64,000 bases of DNA from Methanofastidiosum sp. (GTDB taxonomy: Archaea; Methanobacteriota_B; Thermococci; Methanofastidiosales; Methanofastidiosaceae), in the NCBI GenBank assembly GCA_035362715.1, contig DAOSDU010000006.1, positions 1-64,000 on the forward strand. The letters run 5' to 3'. Both the position numbers and the translations under genes were made by a program. Positions 43,275 to 52,232 of the stretch are shown here, piece after piece; position 1 is the stretch's first letter; each line of letters opens with the position of its first letter. The notes beneath the pieces were generated by a model, which was given only the letters and a program-made list of their open reading frames with translations, had not been told where the DNA came from and did not search any database.

Positions 43275-43598
43275 TTATTGGAGACCTCCTCCATTATCTA
43301 CTGCCTGCTGAAGTCTTCTAATAACTACTGCGGGGGTTGCTGCGTTGTCATTTATGTTGACTTTGACTCCTGAGAGTCCAGTTTTATCAATGAATTTCTT
43401 AACGACTGTTTCCCAGACGTCATCAAAACCGACGACTGTTGTTAAAATGTGTATTTTAATTTTTCCTTTCAGAGCGTTTTCCTTTTCAATCAAGACTTCA
43501 AGATCTCCACTGGCTACAACACCAATGTGGGACCATTCGTCCTTTATTGTTTTAGGGGTTTCAGGCTTAAATTCATAGTTTAATTCAGTTAATGCCAT
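43275..43598 (-). CDS. mdcC: Malonate decarboxylase acyl carrier protein (MdcC/MadE)
   Basis: The 107-residue protein matches MdcC in size and in the central GVVASGDLEVLIEK block, with Ser in SGDLEV as the likely attachment site of the phosphoribosyl-dephospho-CoA group. Its C-terminus (NDNAATPAVVIRRLQQA) also fits. It carries acetyl and malonyl groups. Confidence 0.88.
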   Translation of the reverse strand: MALTELNYEFKPETPKTIKDEWSHIGVVASGDLEVLIEKENALKGKIKIHILTTVVGFDDVWETVVKKFIDKTGLSGVKVNINDNAATPAVVIRRLQQAVDNGGGLQ

Positions 43599-44960
43599 TT
43601 AGTCCCCTCCATTCTTTGACTTGTCCATGTGTTTTTCAATAAAGTCGGTGTGGAAAACTCCTCCTCTGAATATCTGGTTTTTCATGACTTTTTTGTGGAA
43701 TGGAATTGTTGTTTTAATACCATCTACCATAAATTCGTCAAGTGCCCTGTACATTCTGTCAATTGCCTCGTTTCTGTCTTCTCCCCATACAATCAATTTT
43801 GCGATAAGAGAGTCATAATATGGTGGTATCTGGTACCCTTGGTAACATGCTGTATCGACTCTAACAAAAGGCCCTCCCGGAAGGATAAGTTTTGAAATTT
43901 CACCAGGGGATGGAACGAATGTGTTTGGATCTTCAGCGTTAATTCTGCATTCAATTGCATGACCTCTAATCTGAATGTCTTTCTGTGTGTATGGTAATTT
44001 TTCTCCAGCTGCTACTTTTATACCAGTCTTTACGATATCGATGTTTGTTATCATTTCAGACACACAGTGTTCTACCTGGACCCTTGTGTTCATCTCCATG
44101 AAGTAGAAATCGTTTTCCTTATCGTTAAACAAAAATTCTACTGTTCCGGCACCTTCATAGTTTGCAGCAAGTGCCGCCTTGACTGCTGCCTCCCCCATCT
44201 TCTTCCTTATTTCAGGGGATATAGCAGGTGAAGGTCCTTCTTCGACAAGTTTCTGATGTCTTCTCTGGATAGAGCAGTCCCTTTCTCCAAGGTATATTGC
44301 ATTTCCATATTGGTCAGCAATAATCTGAATCTCAACGTGTCTTGGTTGTTCTATGTACTTTTCGATGTATACATCAGGGTTCCCAAAGGCTGCCTGTGCT
44401 TCGGCTTGACAAGATCTCAAAGCAGATTCTAGCTCTTTTTCGGACTTGACAAGTCTCATTCCCTTTCCACCGCCGCCTGCTGAGGCTTTGCAGATTACAG
44501 GGACTCCGATCTTCTTTATGAGTTTATCGGCTTCCTCGATTGTTTTTATAATTCCATCAGAACCGGGTGTTACTGGAACACCACCTTTCTTCATGGTATC
44601 TTTAGCTGTTGCTTTGTCTCCCATTGCGTCAATTGATTCTGCACTGGGGCCTATGAATTTAATTCCATTAGCTTTACAAAGCTTTGAAAATCTAGAGTTT
44701 TCTGCAAGAAATCCGTAACCTGGGTGAATACCTTCTGCGCCCGTGACAATTGCGGCGTTAATGATATTCATCATGTTCAAGTAACTCTTAATTGATGCGG
44801 CAGGTCCAATATTGACTGCTTCATCTGCGAGTGTAACATGAAGAGCATCTTTATCAGCGTCAGAGTAAACAGCAACTGATTTTATTCCCATTTCCTTGCA
44901 TGCCCTGATTATCCTTACAGCAATTTCTCCTCTATTTGCAACAAGAACTTTCTTAAACAT
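43599..44960 (-). CDS. accC: Biotin carboxylase (AccC type)
   Basis: The ~453-residue ATP-grasp enzyme starts MFKKVLVANRGEIAVRIIRAC at 44960, after GGAGG; the ORF extends 6 codons upstream. Key motifs are the glycine-rich loop KASAGGGGKGMRLV, GERDCSIQRRHQKLVEE, and FYFMEMNTRVQVEH. It makes carboxybiotin from bicarbonate and ATP. This activity is foreign to the known malonate decarboxylase operons. Confidence 0.95.
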   Translation of the reverse strand: MFKKVLVANRGEIAVRIIRACKEMGIKSVAVYSDADKDALHVTLADEAVNIGPAASIKSYLNMMNIINAAIVTGAEGIHPGYGFLAENSRFSKLCKANGIKFIGPSAESIDAMGDKATAKDTMKKGGVPVTPGSDGIIKTIEEADKLIKKIGVPVICKASAGGGGKGMRLVKSEKELESALRSCQAEAQAAFGNPDVYIEKYIEQPRHVEIQIIADQYGNAIYLGERDCSIQRRHQKLVEEGPSPAISPEIRKKMGEAAVKAALAANYEGAGTVEFLFNDKENDFYFMEMNTRVQVEHCVSEMITNIDIVKTGIKVAAGEKLPYTQKDIQIRGHAIECRINAEDPNTFVPSPGEISKLILPGGPFVRVDTACYQGYQIPPYYDSLIAKLIVWGEDRNEAIDRMYRALDEFMVDGIKTTIPFHKKVMKNQIFRGGVFHTDFIEKHMDKSKNGGD

Positions 44961-44971
44961 ATTAATCCTCC

Positions 44972-46717
44972 TTACCAATTTCTAAATTTGACTGGTGGTT
45001 CGTATAAACCTCCAGACCATTCTACAAGTTCACTCATGCTCTTTGCAGCAAGTTTTGATCTTTTAGCGTCATTAAATGATAGGTCTAAATCTTCAGGAAG
45101 CATAACTACTCCGGCCTTCCTTAATTTCTTAGTCTGTGAATCATCAGCTGCAAGTCCTAGAGGCGTGTATCCTGCTACTGCCTTAATTGCGTCCATTCTT
45201 TCCTTTAATGATTTACATTTGTGGATGTATGCGATTCCTTCTTCTGTAACTATATGTGTTATATCGTCACCGTAAATCATGATAGGGGGTATCTCGAATT
45301 TGGCCTGGGCTTGTAGTTTGAACGCGTCTAGTTTTTCTAAGAATACTGGAGCCATTCCTTCTCCAAATGTTTCAACCATTTGGACTACTAGTTTTCTTCC
45401 TCTGTATATTGGCCCAATCAATGATTCTCTCATACCATCTTCTTTTGAAGCCATAAGCCATCCTTTTGACGGGTGTCTTCTACCGGGTGCGTTACATGCC
45501 ATGTTAGGCGCCCCACCAAAACCTGGAATTCTTCCAGCAGTTGCAGCGGCACTGTTACCAAATTGGTCAATTTGAAGAGTTGAACCAAAGAATGCATCTA
45601 CAGCATAATGACCAGCGGCCTGGGACATTACTCTGTTTGATCTCATTGTTCCATCAGGACCTATTGGGAATATATCTGGTCTTGCCATAATATATTTCTC
45701 CATTCCAACTTCACTACCGAATGGCATGAAGGTTTCAGCCCATCCTGATTCTATAGCAGGTATCATTGTTGGGTGTGGATTTAATGCCCAGTGTGTACAA
45801 ATCTTTCCTTTTAATCCCATCTCTTCCCCAAATGTTGGCAGTAAAAGTTCAACGGCTGCGGTGTTAAAACCTATACCGTGATTTAGAGTCTTAACTTCGT
45901 ATTTTGCGTAGACTCCAACTAAAGCCATCATAGCTATGAATATCTGAGATTCAGTAATTAATCTTGGATCTCGTGTAAAGAGAGGTTCAATATAATATGG
46001 GTCCTCAGTGGGTACAATAAAGTCAACCCAGCCACCAGGTATATCTACACGAGGTACCTTGTTAACAATCTCATTGACCTGTACTATTACAATACCTTTT
46101 CTAAATTTGGTAGCTTCAATTATTGAATGGGTTTCTTCTGTGTTGAATCCTGTGTAAAGATTTCCTTCCTTGTCTGCAGCATTTGCGGCGACTAGACATA
46201 CTCTTGGTGTGAGGTCAAGATAAGTTCTAGCAAACAATTCCATGTATGTGTGAATTGCACCAATTGTTATCTTCCCATTCATTACCATACTTGCAAGTCT
46301 TGTTGCTACAGGGCCTGAATAACAAAAATCAACTTTTGAGGCTATACCTTTTTCAAAAACATCTAAATGTTCTGGTAAAGCAAGTACTGATTGTACCATG
46401 TGAATATTATTTACTTTTGAAGGACTTACCTTTGCAAAAGCTTTTGCTAAAAAATTAGCCTGCTTCTGATTGTCCCCTTCTATTGCAACTCTGTCGCCTG
46501 GTTTAATGACAGTTTCCAAAAGAGCTACAGCATCGGCCGGATCAATGATTTTTGTACCTGATTTGACAAATCTCTTTGCTTCGGCAAGCCTTTTTTCTGT
46601 ATCTTCTCCTTTTTTGTCCCATCCTTTTTTTGCTCTCTCTATTCTATCGTCATGGGGTATACCTGACACTTTGCCGGGTGTTTGGAATATATCCCTTAGG
46701 TAGTTTACATCTTCCAT
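44972..46717 (-). CDS. mdcA: Malonate decarboxylase alpha subunit: acetyl-ACP:malonate ACP-transferase
   Basis: The 581-residue CoA-transferase-like protein matches MdcA/MadA: PGDRVAIEGDNQKQANFLAKAF near residue 95, THWALNPHPTMIPAIESGWAETF, and FGGAPNMACNAPGRRHPSKGW. It exchanges acetyl for malonyl on the ACP. The ATG at 46717 is chosen over one 9 bases upstream because GGTGAT is well spaced. It overlaps no gene; accC starts 11 bp later. Confidence 0.93.
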   Translation of the reverse strand: MEDVNYLRDIFQTPGKVSGIPHDDRIERAKKGWDKKGEDTEKRLAEAKRFVKSGTKIIDPADAVALLETVIKPGDRVAIEGDNQKQANFLAKAFAKVSPSKVNNIHMVQSVLALPEHLDVFEKGIASKVDFCYSGPVATRLASMVMNGKITIGAIHTYMELFARTYLDLTPRVCLVAANAADKEGNLYTGFNTEETHSIIEATKFRKGIVIVQVNEIVNKVPRVDIPGGWVDFIVPTEDPYYIEPLFTRDPRLITESQIFIAMMALVGVYAKYEVKTLNHGIGFNTAAVELLLPTFGEEMGLKGKICTHWALNPHPTMIPAIESGWAETFMPFGSEVGMEKYIMARPDIFPIGPDGTMRSNRVMSQAAGHYAVDAFFGSTLQIDQFGNSAAATAGRIPGFGGAPNMACNAPGRRHPSKGWLMASKEDGMRESLIGPIYRGRKLVVQMVETFGEGMAPVFLEKLDAFKLQAQAKFEIPPIMIYGDDITHIVTEEGIAYIHKCKSLKERMDAIKAVAGYTPLGLAADDSQTKKLRKAGVVMLPEDLDLSFNDAKRSKLAAKSMSELVEWSGGLYEPPVKFRNW

Positions 46718-46746
46718 AAGTATCACCTTATTAGGTAGTACCCAGC

Positions 46747-47232
46747 TTAGAGAGGCTCAAGAAGCATTAGTACCTGTCCAACTTTGACAAGAGTTTCATT
46801 TGTTACTTTAATTTCTGCAATTCTTGCTTTTCTTGGTGCTGTTACTTCATTAAACATCTTCATAGCTTCAACAAGTGCTACAACTTGTCCTGCTTCGACT
46901 ATATCCCCTTCCTTTGGAAGTGGTTTCTTATCAATTGTAGTTCCGGGAGATACATAAGATACTCCTGGTGTTGGGGCTGTAAGTTCTATCATGTTTGAAG
47001 ATGCAGCTGCCTTTGGTGCTTCCTTTGCAACAGGTGCTGACGTTTCTTCAACAGTTCCTGCAGACGTCATTGCAGCAGGGATAGAAATTTGAGGCTGAGC
47101 AGCATGAACAGCGGCACTTCCACCGGCAACAACAGTTCTAATCTCAACGGAATCCTTTCTGACTACCAACTCTGCGATATTGTTTTTTTTACAAGCTTCA
47201 AGAATTGATATTAAAGACTCTAAGTTCAACAT
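46747..47232 (-). CDS. accB: Biotin carboxyl carrier protein (AccB type)
   Basis: The C-terminal biotinyl domain has VEAMKMFNEV as the attachment site. The N-terminal segment (LESLISILEACKKNNIAELVVRKDSVEIRT) resembles acetyl-CoA carboxylase BCCP rather than MmdC. An Ala/Pro hinge separates the two. It is the first gene of the cluster, with GGAGG before its ATG. Confidence 0.92.
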   Translation of the reverse strand: MLNLESLISILEACKKNNIAELVVRKDSVEIRTVVAGGSAAVHAAQPQISIPAAMTSAGTVEETSAPVAKEAPKAAASSNMIELTAPTPGVSYVSPGTTIDKKPLPKEGDIVEAGQVVALVEAMKMFNEVTAPRKARIAEIKVTNETLVKVGQVLMLLEPL

Positions 47233-47433
47233 TTATTTTCCTCCAAAATATTCTCTTACCTCTATAGGGTAGTTGTTTTAAGAGATTAAAAACTGATTTA
47301 AAAATCTTTTGTTTGTTTTAAGTGCAAACTACAAAAAATAACATTAAAATAAATAAAAAATAATATACTAAATAAATGATTTTGCATTTTATTGCCAAAT
47401 TCAAGCCTTGATTTCTATTTTTAGGCCGAATTA
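47233..47433 (-). promoter_or_regulatory. Promoter/leader region of the malonate cluster
   Basis: This 200-bp AT-rich spacer lies upstream of accB and downstream of the agmatinase gene. On the reverse strand a TATA-like GATTTTTAAATCAG (about 47292-47305) stands about 60-70 bases before the ATG, and GGAGGAAAAT is the ribosome binding site. I see no other structured element. Confidence 0.4.
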
Positions 47434-48300
47434 TTATGTTATTTTTATGTACTTGTATGTCATCATTTTGTATAGAAGTTTGCTTGCAACAAATTCAGAA
47501 ACTGAAGACGATTCTTGAGGCGCAACTTCGACAATGTCCACAGCCACCACATTTCTCTTGAAAAATACTTCTTTTAAGAAGTCACATGCAAGGTACCATG
47601 AAAGGCCTCCGGGTTCAGGCGTCCCTGTTCCAGGAATAATTGATGGATCAAATGCATCGATATCGAAAGTTATGTAAACATTATCGGATAATTTTTCAAT
47701 AGCTCTGTTAAACCAATTTTTGTTATCGTGTATATCTTTTGCATAGAAGATATTGTAGTTCCCATCTTTAATTTTTTCATACTCTTCTTCTGAGAAGCTT
47801 CTTATGCCAACTTGAACAATTGGGGCATCTTCTTCCACCCTTGACATTACCGAGGCGTGGCTATATTTATCCCCAAGGTATGCATCCCTTAGATCTAAAT
47901 GTGCATCAAACTGTAAAACAGAGATATCTTTGTACATTCTTTTTGCAGCTTTTACTGGAGCTTGAGAAACTGAATGTTCCCCCCCGAGAACACAGAGAAA
48001 TTTTTTATCTTTTAGAATCTTGAATGACTCTTCTTCAATTTCAAGCATCACCTTTTCCATTGCTTGATTACAATTAACTTCATTTTTTGTGTGGATACCC
48101 ATTGTACAGGGAGAAACAAAAAACTCTTCATCAAAGAGTTCCATGTTTTGACTGGCATTGATTATTGCTTTAGGGCCTAAAGAAGTGCCGCCTTTATATG
48201 AAACTGTCTTTTCTAAAGGTACAGGTAAAACAGCGAAATATGAATCCTCATACTTTGAGTAGTTCTCTTCAATCCCACCGTAGTTATCTGGTACATCCAT
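47434..48300 (-). CDS. speB: Agmatinase/arginase (ureohydrolase) family protein
   Basis: The 288-residue enzyme carries the manganese-binding motifs: GGEHSV, QFDAHLDLRD and TFDIDAFDPSIIPGTGTPEPGG. These bind two metal ions and hydrolyse the guanidino group; the archaeal member nearest in size is agmatinase, forming putrescine. It ends 200 bp upstream of the malonate cluster and is preceded by a flavodoxin gene. Confidence 0.9.
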   Translation of the reverse strand: MDVPDNYGGIEENYSKYEDSYFAVLPVPLEKTVSYKGGTSLGPKAIINASQNMELFDEEFFVSPCTMGIHTKNEVNCNQAMEKVMLEIEEESFKILKDKKFLCVLGGEHSVSQAPVKAAKRMYKDISVLQFDAHLDLRDAYLGDKYSHASVMSRVEEDAPIVQVGIRSFSEEEYEKIKDGNYNIFYAKDIHDNKNWFNRAIEKLSDNVYITFDIDAFDPSIIPGTGTPEPGGLSWYLACDFLKEVFFKRNVVAVDIVEVAPQESSSVSEFVASKLLYKMMTYKYIKIT

Positions 48301-48302
48301 AG

Positions 48303-48794
48303 TTACTCAACTATATCAAAGCCTTTAAGACTTTTTAGGGTGTCTGCAAATTTTCTAGCATAAATTCTGCATTGTTTTTCTGCTCTGTCATCTGGAGCAC
48401 CTATTGCCACTGGACCATAATGGTCAGCGTTGTGAATTCCTACAATAACCATTCCGTGAATCATCATTGCTTTGAGGATTGAGAGAAGTGTTGTTTCATT
48501 TCCCCCACCGATATATGCACTTGTAGTAAAGGCTCCTCCAAGTTTTCCAGAAAGCTCACCATGGTATTTTACACTTCTATCTATTAGTTCCTTCATCTCG
48601 GCTGCCATATCCCCATAGTAAGTTGGAGACCCAAGTATAATGCCATCGTAATCTAGTAAATAATCTGGTGATGTTTCAAGCACATCTCTGACTTCAACAT
48701 CTATTTTTTCATCTCTCAAAAATGTTGCTAGCATATTTGCCATTTCTTTGGTGTTGCCAGATTTAGAATAATAAACTATTAATGTAGATACCAT
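48303..48794 (-). CDS. Flavodoxin-like/NAD(P)H:quinone oxidoreductase family protein
   Basis: YYSKSGNTKEMA at the N-terminus is the FMN phosphate loop; GIILGSPTYYGDMAAEMKELIDR and TTSAYIGGGNETTLLSI fit WrbA/flavodoxin-like proteins. It has 163 residues and probably binds FMN. It lies 2 bp upstream of the agmatinase gene and 1 bp downstream of the conserved 48-residue protein, so all three are co-transcribed. Confidence 0.85.
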   Translation of the reverse strand: MVSTLIVYYSKSGNTKEMANMLATFLRDEKIDVEVRDVLETSPDYLLDYDGIILGSPTYYGDMAAEMKELIDRSVKYHGELSGKLGGAFTTSAYIGGGNETTLLSILKAMMIHGMVIVGIHNADHYGPVAIGAPDDRAEKQCRIYARKFADTLKSLKGFDIVE

Positions 48795-48795
48795 T

Positions 48796-48942
48796 TTAAT
48801 CCTCTACTTCAATTTTTATTTTTCCTTTATGATAGCCTTTCAAAGGAGAAATCATGCCTTTTACAATATTAGCTATTAATTCCTCGACAAAAGGATTCAA
48901 ATCTATTTGTTTTCCATTAATACTCACTTCAACTTTCGACAT
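48796..48942 (-). CDS. Small conserved archaeal protein, 48 residues
   Basis: The frame begins SKVEVSINGKQIDLNPFVEE and includes IANIVKGMISPLKGYHKGKIKIEVED. I recall similar short proteins with this NGK-x-I-x-LN-x-FV ... GM ... LKG pattern in methanogens, function unknown. It ends 1 bp before the flavodoxin gene start, implying translational coupling. Confidence 0.6.
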   Translation of the reverse strand: MSKVEVSINGKQIDLNPFVEELIANIVKGMISPLKGYHKGKIKIEVED

Positions 48943-49067
48943 TTTTATCCCCGTCTATATTAGTCTTGATTATTTATAAGTTTCTCTATTATTTAATAAG
49001 AATGTGCAAGAAAATTTTATTGATTAATTTTATATATGAATAAATCAATAATTGTATTTGGGATACG

Positions 49068-49292
49068 TTGGTAACAGAAAAAATCCTCGAGAAAGCAAAG
49101 CAACATCAAAAAAAGGAGACTTTTGTTAGAGATATTTTTATTTCAAGAGAGGAAGTAGCTAATCTCAGGTATATTAGTTTGCCTTCTGGCGTTCATCTCG
49201 ATATAAAAAAATTGAAGCAAGGTTTTGTAGCACGTTTTTCTGGAGATACTGAAAAGGTAATAATGGTTGTGAAAACACTTTTTGATGACTAA
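49068..49292 (+). CDS. 74-residue protein with TTG start, unknown function
   Basis: A TATA-like TTTTATATATG (49028-49038) lies 30-40 bases upstream of the TTG at 49068, so the mRNA is nearly leaderless. The product is basic at both ends of a beta-rich middle (FISREEVANLRYISLPSGVHLDIKKL). No family is recognised. It ends 1 bp from the convergent EndoQ gene. Confidence 0.5.
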   Translation: MVTEKILEKAKQHQKKETFVRDIFISREEVANLRYISLPSGVHLDIKKLKQGFVARFSGDTEKVIMVVKTLFDD

Positions 49293-49293
49293 A

Positions 49294-50490
49294 CTATAAA
49301 AATCCATCTAAACTAGATTGATTATTCTTCTTTTTATTTAGATGCACCTTACCGTACATCCCCCCTCCGCCTGGTTCTATATAGATATTGCCTTCTCTGA
49401 AATCAACTATTGCCTGAGCAACTTTTTCACCGGCGACTTTTTCTATTTCCTCTCTCGGGGTAACAATAAGAACATTTATCTCATTTTTGAATGACTGAAC
49501 CAATATCTTCCAGAGATCTTGGACTTTTTTTGAATTTACTGAAGCAAGGCCAAGTGTCTGAACTAAAATTTCTGCGAGAGGAATAGTTTTGATGTATTTA
49601 GGTCTGTGTTCGGGATGAGTAACTTCTTGATCATGCAATTCTTTTATTCTATCTGCAACGCCTTTTTTTATCAGACCTCCACAACTACACCTGTTCTTTA
49701 TTTCGATTGCATTTTCAATTGTGTATTTTTTATAGCATCTTGTACATGCGGTCATGTGGTATTTTCCAAGATCAGGATCTATACCGACATTTAGAACAAA
49801 TTCATTTCCTCCACGTCTTTTAATGGCCTTAATTATTTCATCGTAGTTATTGTCCTTTACCTTTAGTCTGTTGAATTCTCTACCAATTCTATGCGGCCAT
49901 GGCGAATGGGCATCTGAGTTGGTCATGAACGTGACATCTTTCAACTCCGATATACAGTCAGCCATCTGAGCATCAGCAGAAAGGCCAAGTTCAAGGAAAG
50001 GTATATTTTTAGTCTTATAGCACTCTTCAAGGGAATCATATTCTTTGTATATTGAAGTCCATGGAGTAAAAGCATGAGATGGCCCAATTAATCCATCTAT
50101 TTTGTTGACTATGTCTAAGAGCTGGTCTCCTCCCAGGTTTATATTGCATCTTCCATCAGTGTCTATATTTGGGGATTTATCTTTTATTATATTACGAAAC
50201 TCTTCAACAGATGATAGAGAAGGGAATAAAATGACGTGGTGGACTCTCCTTTGATCTTCTACTTCTGTAGTCAGGATGAATCTCATCCCACTTTTATGCT
50301 CAAATGTACCATCATCTATTTTGGTTACTGAAGAAACAAAATGATTAAGCCAGTTCTTATTGAGGCAATCCCCAGACCCTATTGTGTTTAATCCCTTAAA
50401 TTTTGACTGTTCTGCAATAACAGGGATTTCCATGTTATTGGAAGTACCTCCAGAATACATTGAATGAATATGAAAATCGACATTTATCAT
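49294..50490 (-). CDS. Endonuclease Q (EndoQ), PHP-domain DNA repair nuclease
   Basis: The N-terminal PHP domain shows DFHIHSMYSGGTS, GSGD, TTEVE and TNSDAHSPWPHRIGREFN as metal ligands. A zinc-ribbon region follows (CTRCYKKY ... CSCGG, about 245-270). The C-terminus ends QSSLDGFL, a PCNA-interacting (PIP) box. EndoQ nicks DNA 5' to deaminated bases (uracil, hypoxanthine) and AP sites in Thermococcales and some methanogens. The length of 398 residues fits. Confidence 0.9.
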   Translation of the reverse strand: MINVDFHIHSMYSGGTSNNMEIPVIAEQSKFKGLNTIGSGDCLNKNWLNHFVSSVTKIDDGTFEHKSGMRFILTTEVEDQRRVHHVILFPSLSSVEEFRNIIKDKSPNIDTDGRCNINLGGDQLLDIVNKIDGLIGPSHAFTPWTSIYKEYDSLEECYKTKNIPFLELGLSADAQMADCISELKDVTFMTNSDAHSPWPHRIGREFNRLKVKDNNYDEIIKAIKRRGGNEFVLNVGIDPDLGKYHMTACTRCYKKYTIENAIEIKNRCSCGGLIKKGVADRIKELHDQEVTHPEHRPKYIKTIPLAEILVQTLGLASVNSKKVQDLWKILVQSFKNEINVLIVTPREEIEKVAGEKVAQAIVDFREGNIYIEPGGGGMYGKVHLNKKKNNQSSLDGFL

Positions 50491-50582
50491 AAAATAATAT
50501 TAATTATTGCTCTTATAACGTTTATTTATGTGGATTAAATACCACAGATAATCTTAAAAGAATGCCTAAATCTTAGATTTAT

Positions 50583-51512
50583 ATGGACGTTTTTGATGTT
50601 GCTATTCTTGGAGGGGGGCCAGCTGGGATTTCAGCAGGCATTTATGCTGCAAGATTTAAATTAAATGCTGTTGTGATATCTAATTCTTTGGGCGGTACTG
50701 CACAGACTGCACATCTCATAGAAAATTATCCTGGTTTTGGAGTAATATCTGGTTTTGAATTGATGCAGAAATTTAAAGATCATCTAAAAAGTTTTGAGAT
50801 CCCTGTGATAGAAAAACATGTTTATTCTGCAAGTAAAGAAAATGACATATTCACAATAAAATTAACAGATGAAGAAGTAAAAGCAAAATGCATTCTTATT
50901 GCAACAGGTACTAAAAGAAGAAAGCTGGGAGTTCCTGGAGAAGCTCAGTTTTATGGAAAAGGGGTAAGCTACTGCGTTACATGTGACGCCTTTTTCTACA
51001 GGGATAAGACTGTGGCTGTTGTTGGAGGAAGTGATGCGGCAAATATGGCCGCTATACTTCTTGCTTCAATGGCAAAAAAAGTTTATGTTATTTATAGAAA
51101 AGAAAAGCTAAGAGGGGAATTAGTCTGGATTGAGAGAGTTATAACAAATCCAAAGATTGAAGTTTTGTACAATTCCAATGTTGTTGAGATAACAGGTAAA
51201 GAGTTTGTTGAGGGAGTAAAGTTGGAGGATGGAAGAGAAATTTCCGTAGACGGTGTATTTGTTGAGATTGGTTCAATACCAGAATGTTGTTGTGCAAATG
51301 ATCTTGGAATTGAAATAACTCAAAAAGGTTACATCCAAGTAGACGCTTCACAGAAAACTAATGTGGATGGAGTTTATGCTGCTGGGGACGTGACATCTGG
51401 GTCTAATGGATTTCAGCAAATTGTTACTGCTGCAAGTGAAGGAGTAATTGCAATAAAAAGTATTTTTGATGATATGGAAAAGTCAAAGGTGACGCTATGG
51501 AAAAAAGAATAA
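50583..51512 (+). CDS. trxB: Thioredoxin reductase
   Basis: The N-terminal FAD motif ILGGGPAGISAGIYAARF, redox-active CVTC (residues 131-134) and the NAD(P)H motif VAVVGGSDAANMAAI identify TrxB. GGSDAA rather than GGGDSA in the nucleotide motif is a small deviation. VYAAGDVTSGSNGFQQIVTAASEG is the second FAD site. It opens a run of genes for extracytoplasmic thioredoxin-fold proteins, whose first gene overlaps it by 16 bp. Confidence 0.93.
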   Translation: MDVFDVAILGGGPAGISAGIYAARFKLNAVVISNSLGGTAQTAHLIENYPGFGVISGFELMQKFKDHLKSFEIPVIEKHVYSASKENDIFTIKLTDEEVKAKCILIATGTKRRKLGVPGEAQFYGKGVSYCVTCDAFFYRDKTVAVVGGSDAANMAAILLASMAKKVYVIYRKEKLRGELVWIERVITNPKIEVLYNSNVVEITGKEFVEGVKLEDGREISVDGVFVEIGSIPECCCANDLGIEITQKGYIQVDASQKTNVDGVYAAGDVTSGSNGFQQIVTAASEGVIAIKSIFDDMEKSKVTLWKKE

Positions 51513-52219
51513 AAGTTATTATTATTAGTTTAATGCTAATCGGTACTTTGTTAATGGCAGGATGCAACGAAGCTAATCCCGATAAAGTACTTTCTGAATC
51601 AGATAAAACTGAAATAAAGAAAATGCTAGCTAATATGGACGGCAAAGTGGACATCTTATTATTTACATCAGCATCAGGCTGTTTCAGTTGCTCTAAAACT
51701 GAAACACTTATGAAAGAGTTTGATCAGCTTTCTGATAAAATATCACTGAAAGTTTATGACACTGATAAAAATAAGGATATGGCTACAAAATATGATATTG
51801 AATTAGTTCCAGCAATAGTTGTAATTGGAAAAGAAGATTATGGAATTAAACATTATGGATTCCCAGGAGGGAAGGAATTTAATCCACTCCTTGAAGCTAT
51901 CATTAGCTCATCAATGGAGGGTCCAAAAGTATCCGAAGAAATTGGAAAAAAAATAAATACTATCAGTAATCCCGTTGAAGTAAAGATTTTTGTTACTCCA
52001 ACTTGTCCTTCTTGCCCCGATATGGTAAGAGGTGCATATTACTATTCACTTGTTTCAGACAAAGTATCCACAGTTACGATTATGTCAAACGAGTTTGAAG
52101 AATACAGCAAAAATTATAAGATTAATGCAGTTCCAACAATAGTCTTTAATGAAGGATTTAGTAAAGAGGGACCAATGGCAGAGGAAACATTTGTCAATTA
52201 TCTTGTAGTGTCTTCTTAG
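51497..52219 (+). CDS. Lipoprotein with two thioredoxin folds (PDO-like)
   Basis: The signal peptide ends in the lipobox LMAGC (Cys23), so it is anchored outside the membrane. Two thioredoxin-like domains follow, with active sites CFSC (62-65) and CPSC (170-173) and cis-proline motifs LVPAIVV and AVPTIVF. This is the layout of archaeal protein disulfide oxidoreductase, here exported. GGTGA lies before the ATG. It probably reduces or isomerises disulfides outside the cell. Confidence 0.85.
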   Translation: MEKRIKVIIISLMLIGTLLMAGCNEANPDKVLSESDKTEIKKMLANMDGKVDILLFTSASGCFSCSKTETLMKEFDQLSDKISLKVYDTDKNKDMATKYDIELVPAIVVIGKEDYGIKHYGFPGGKEFNPLLEAIISSSMEGPKVSEEIGKKINTISNPVEVKIFVTPTCPSCPDMVRGAYYYSLVSDKVSTVTIMSNEFEEYSKNYKINAVPTIVFNEGFSKEGPMAEETFVNYLVVSS

Positions 52220-52232
52220 GTGGAGGATGAAT

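Noticed and set aside
46246..46703. Forward-strand open frames inside mdcA and similar frames in accC, mdcD and cdc48
   Set aside because: They are opposite-strand shadows of strongly conserved genes, without promoters or ribosome binding sites.
38630..47232. Possible MadB-type sodium pump or MadL/MadM malonate transporter within the malonate cluster
   Set aside because: No polytopic protein is encoded between accB and mdcB; the only membrane product is the 39-residue one-helix protein.
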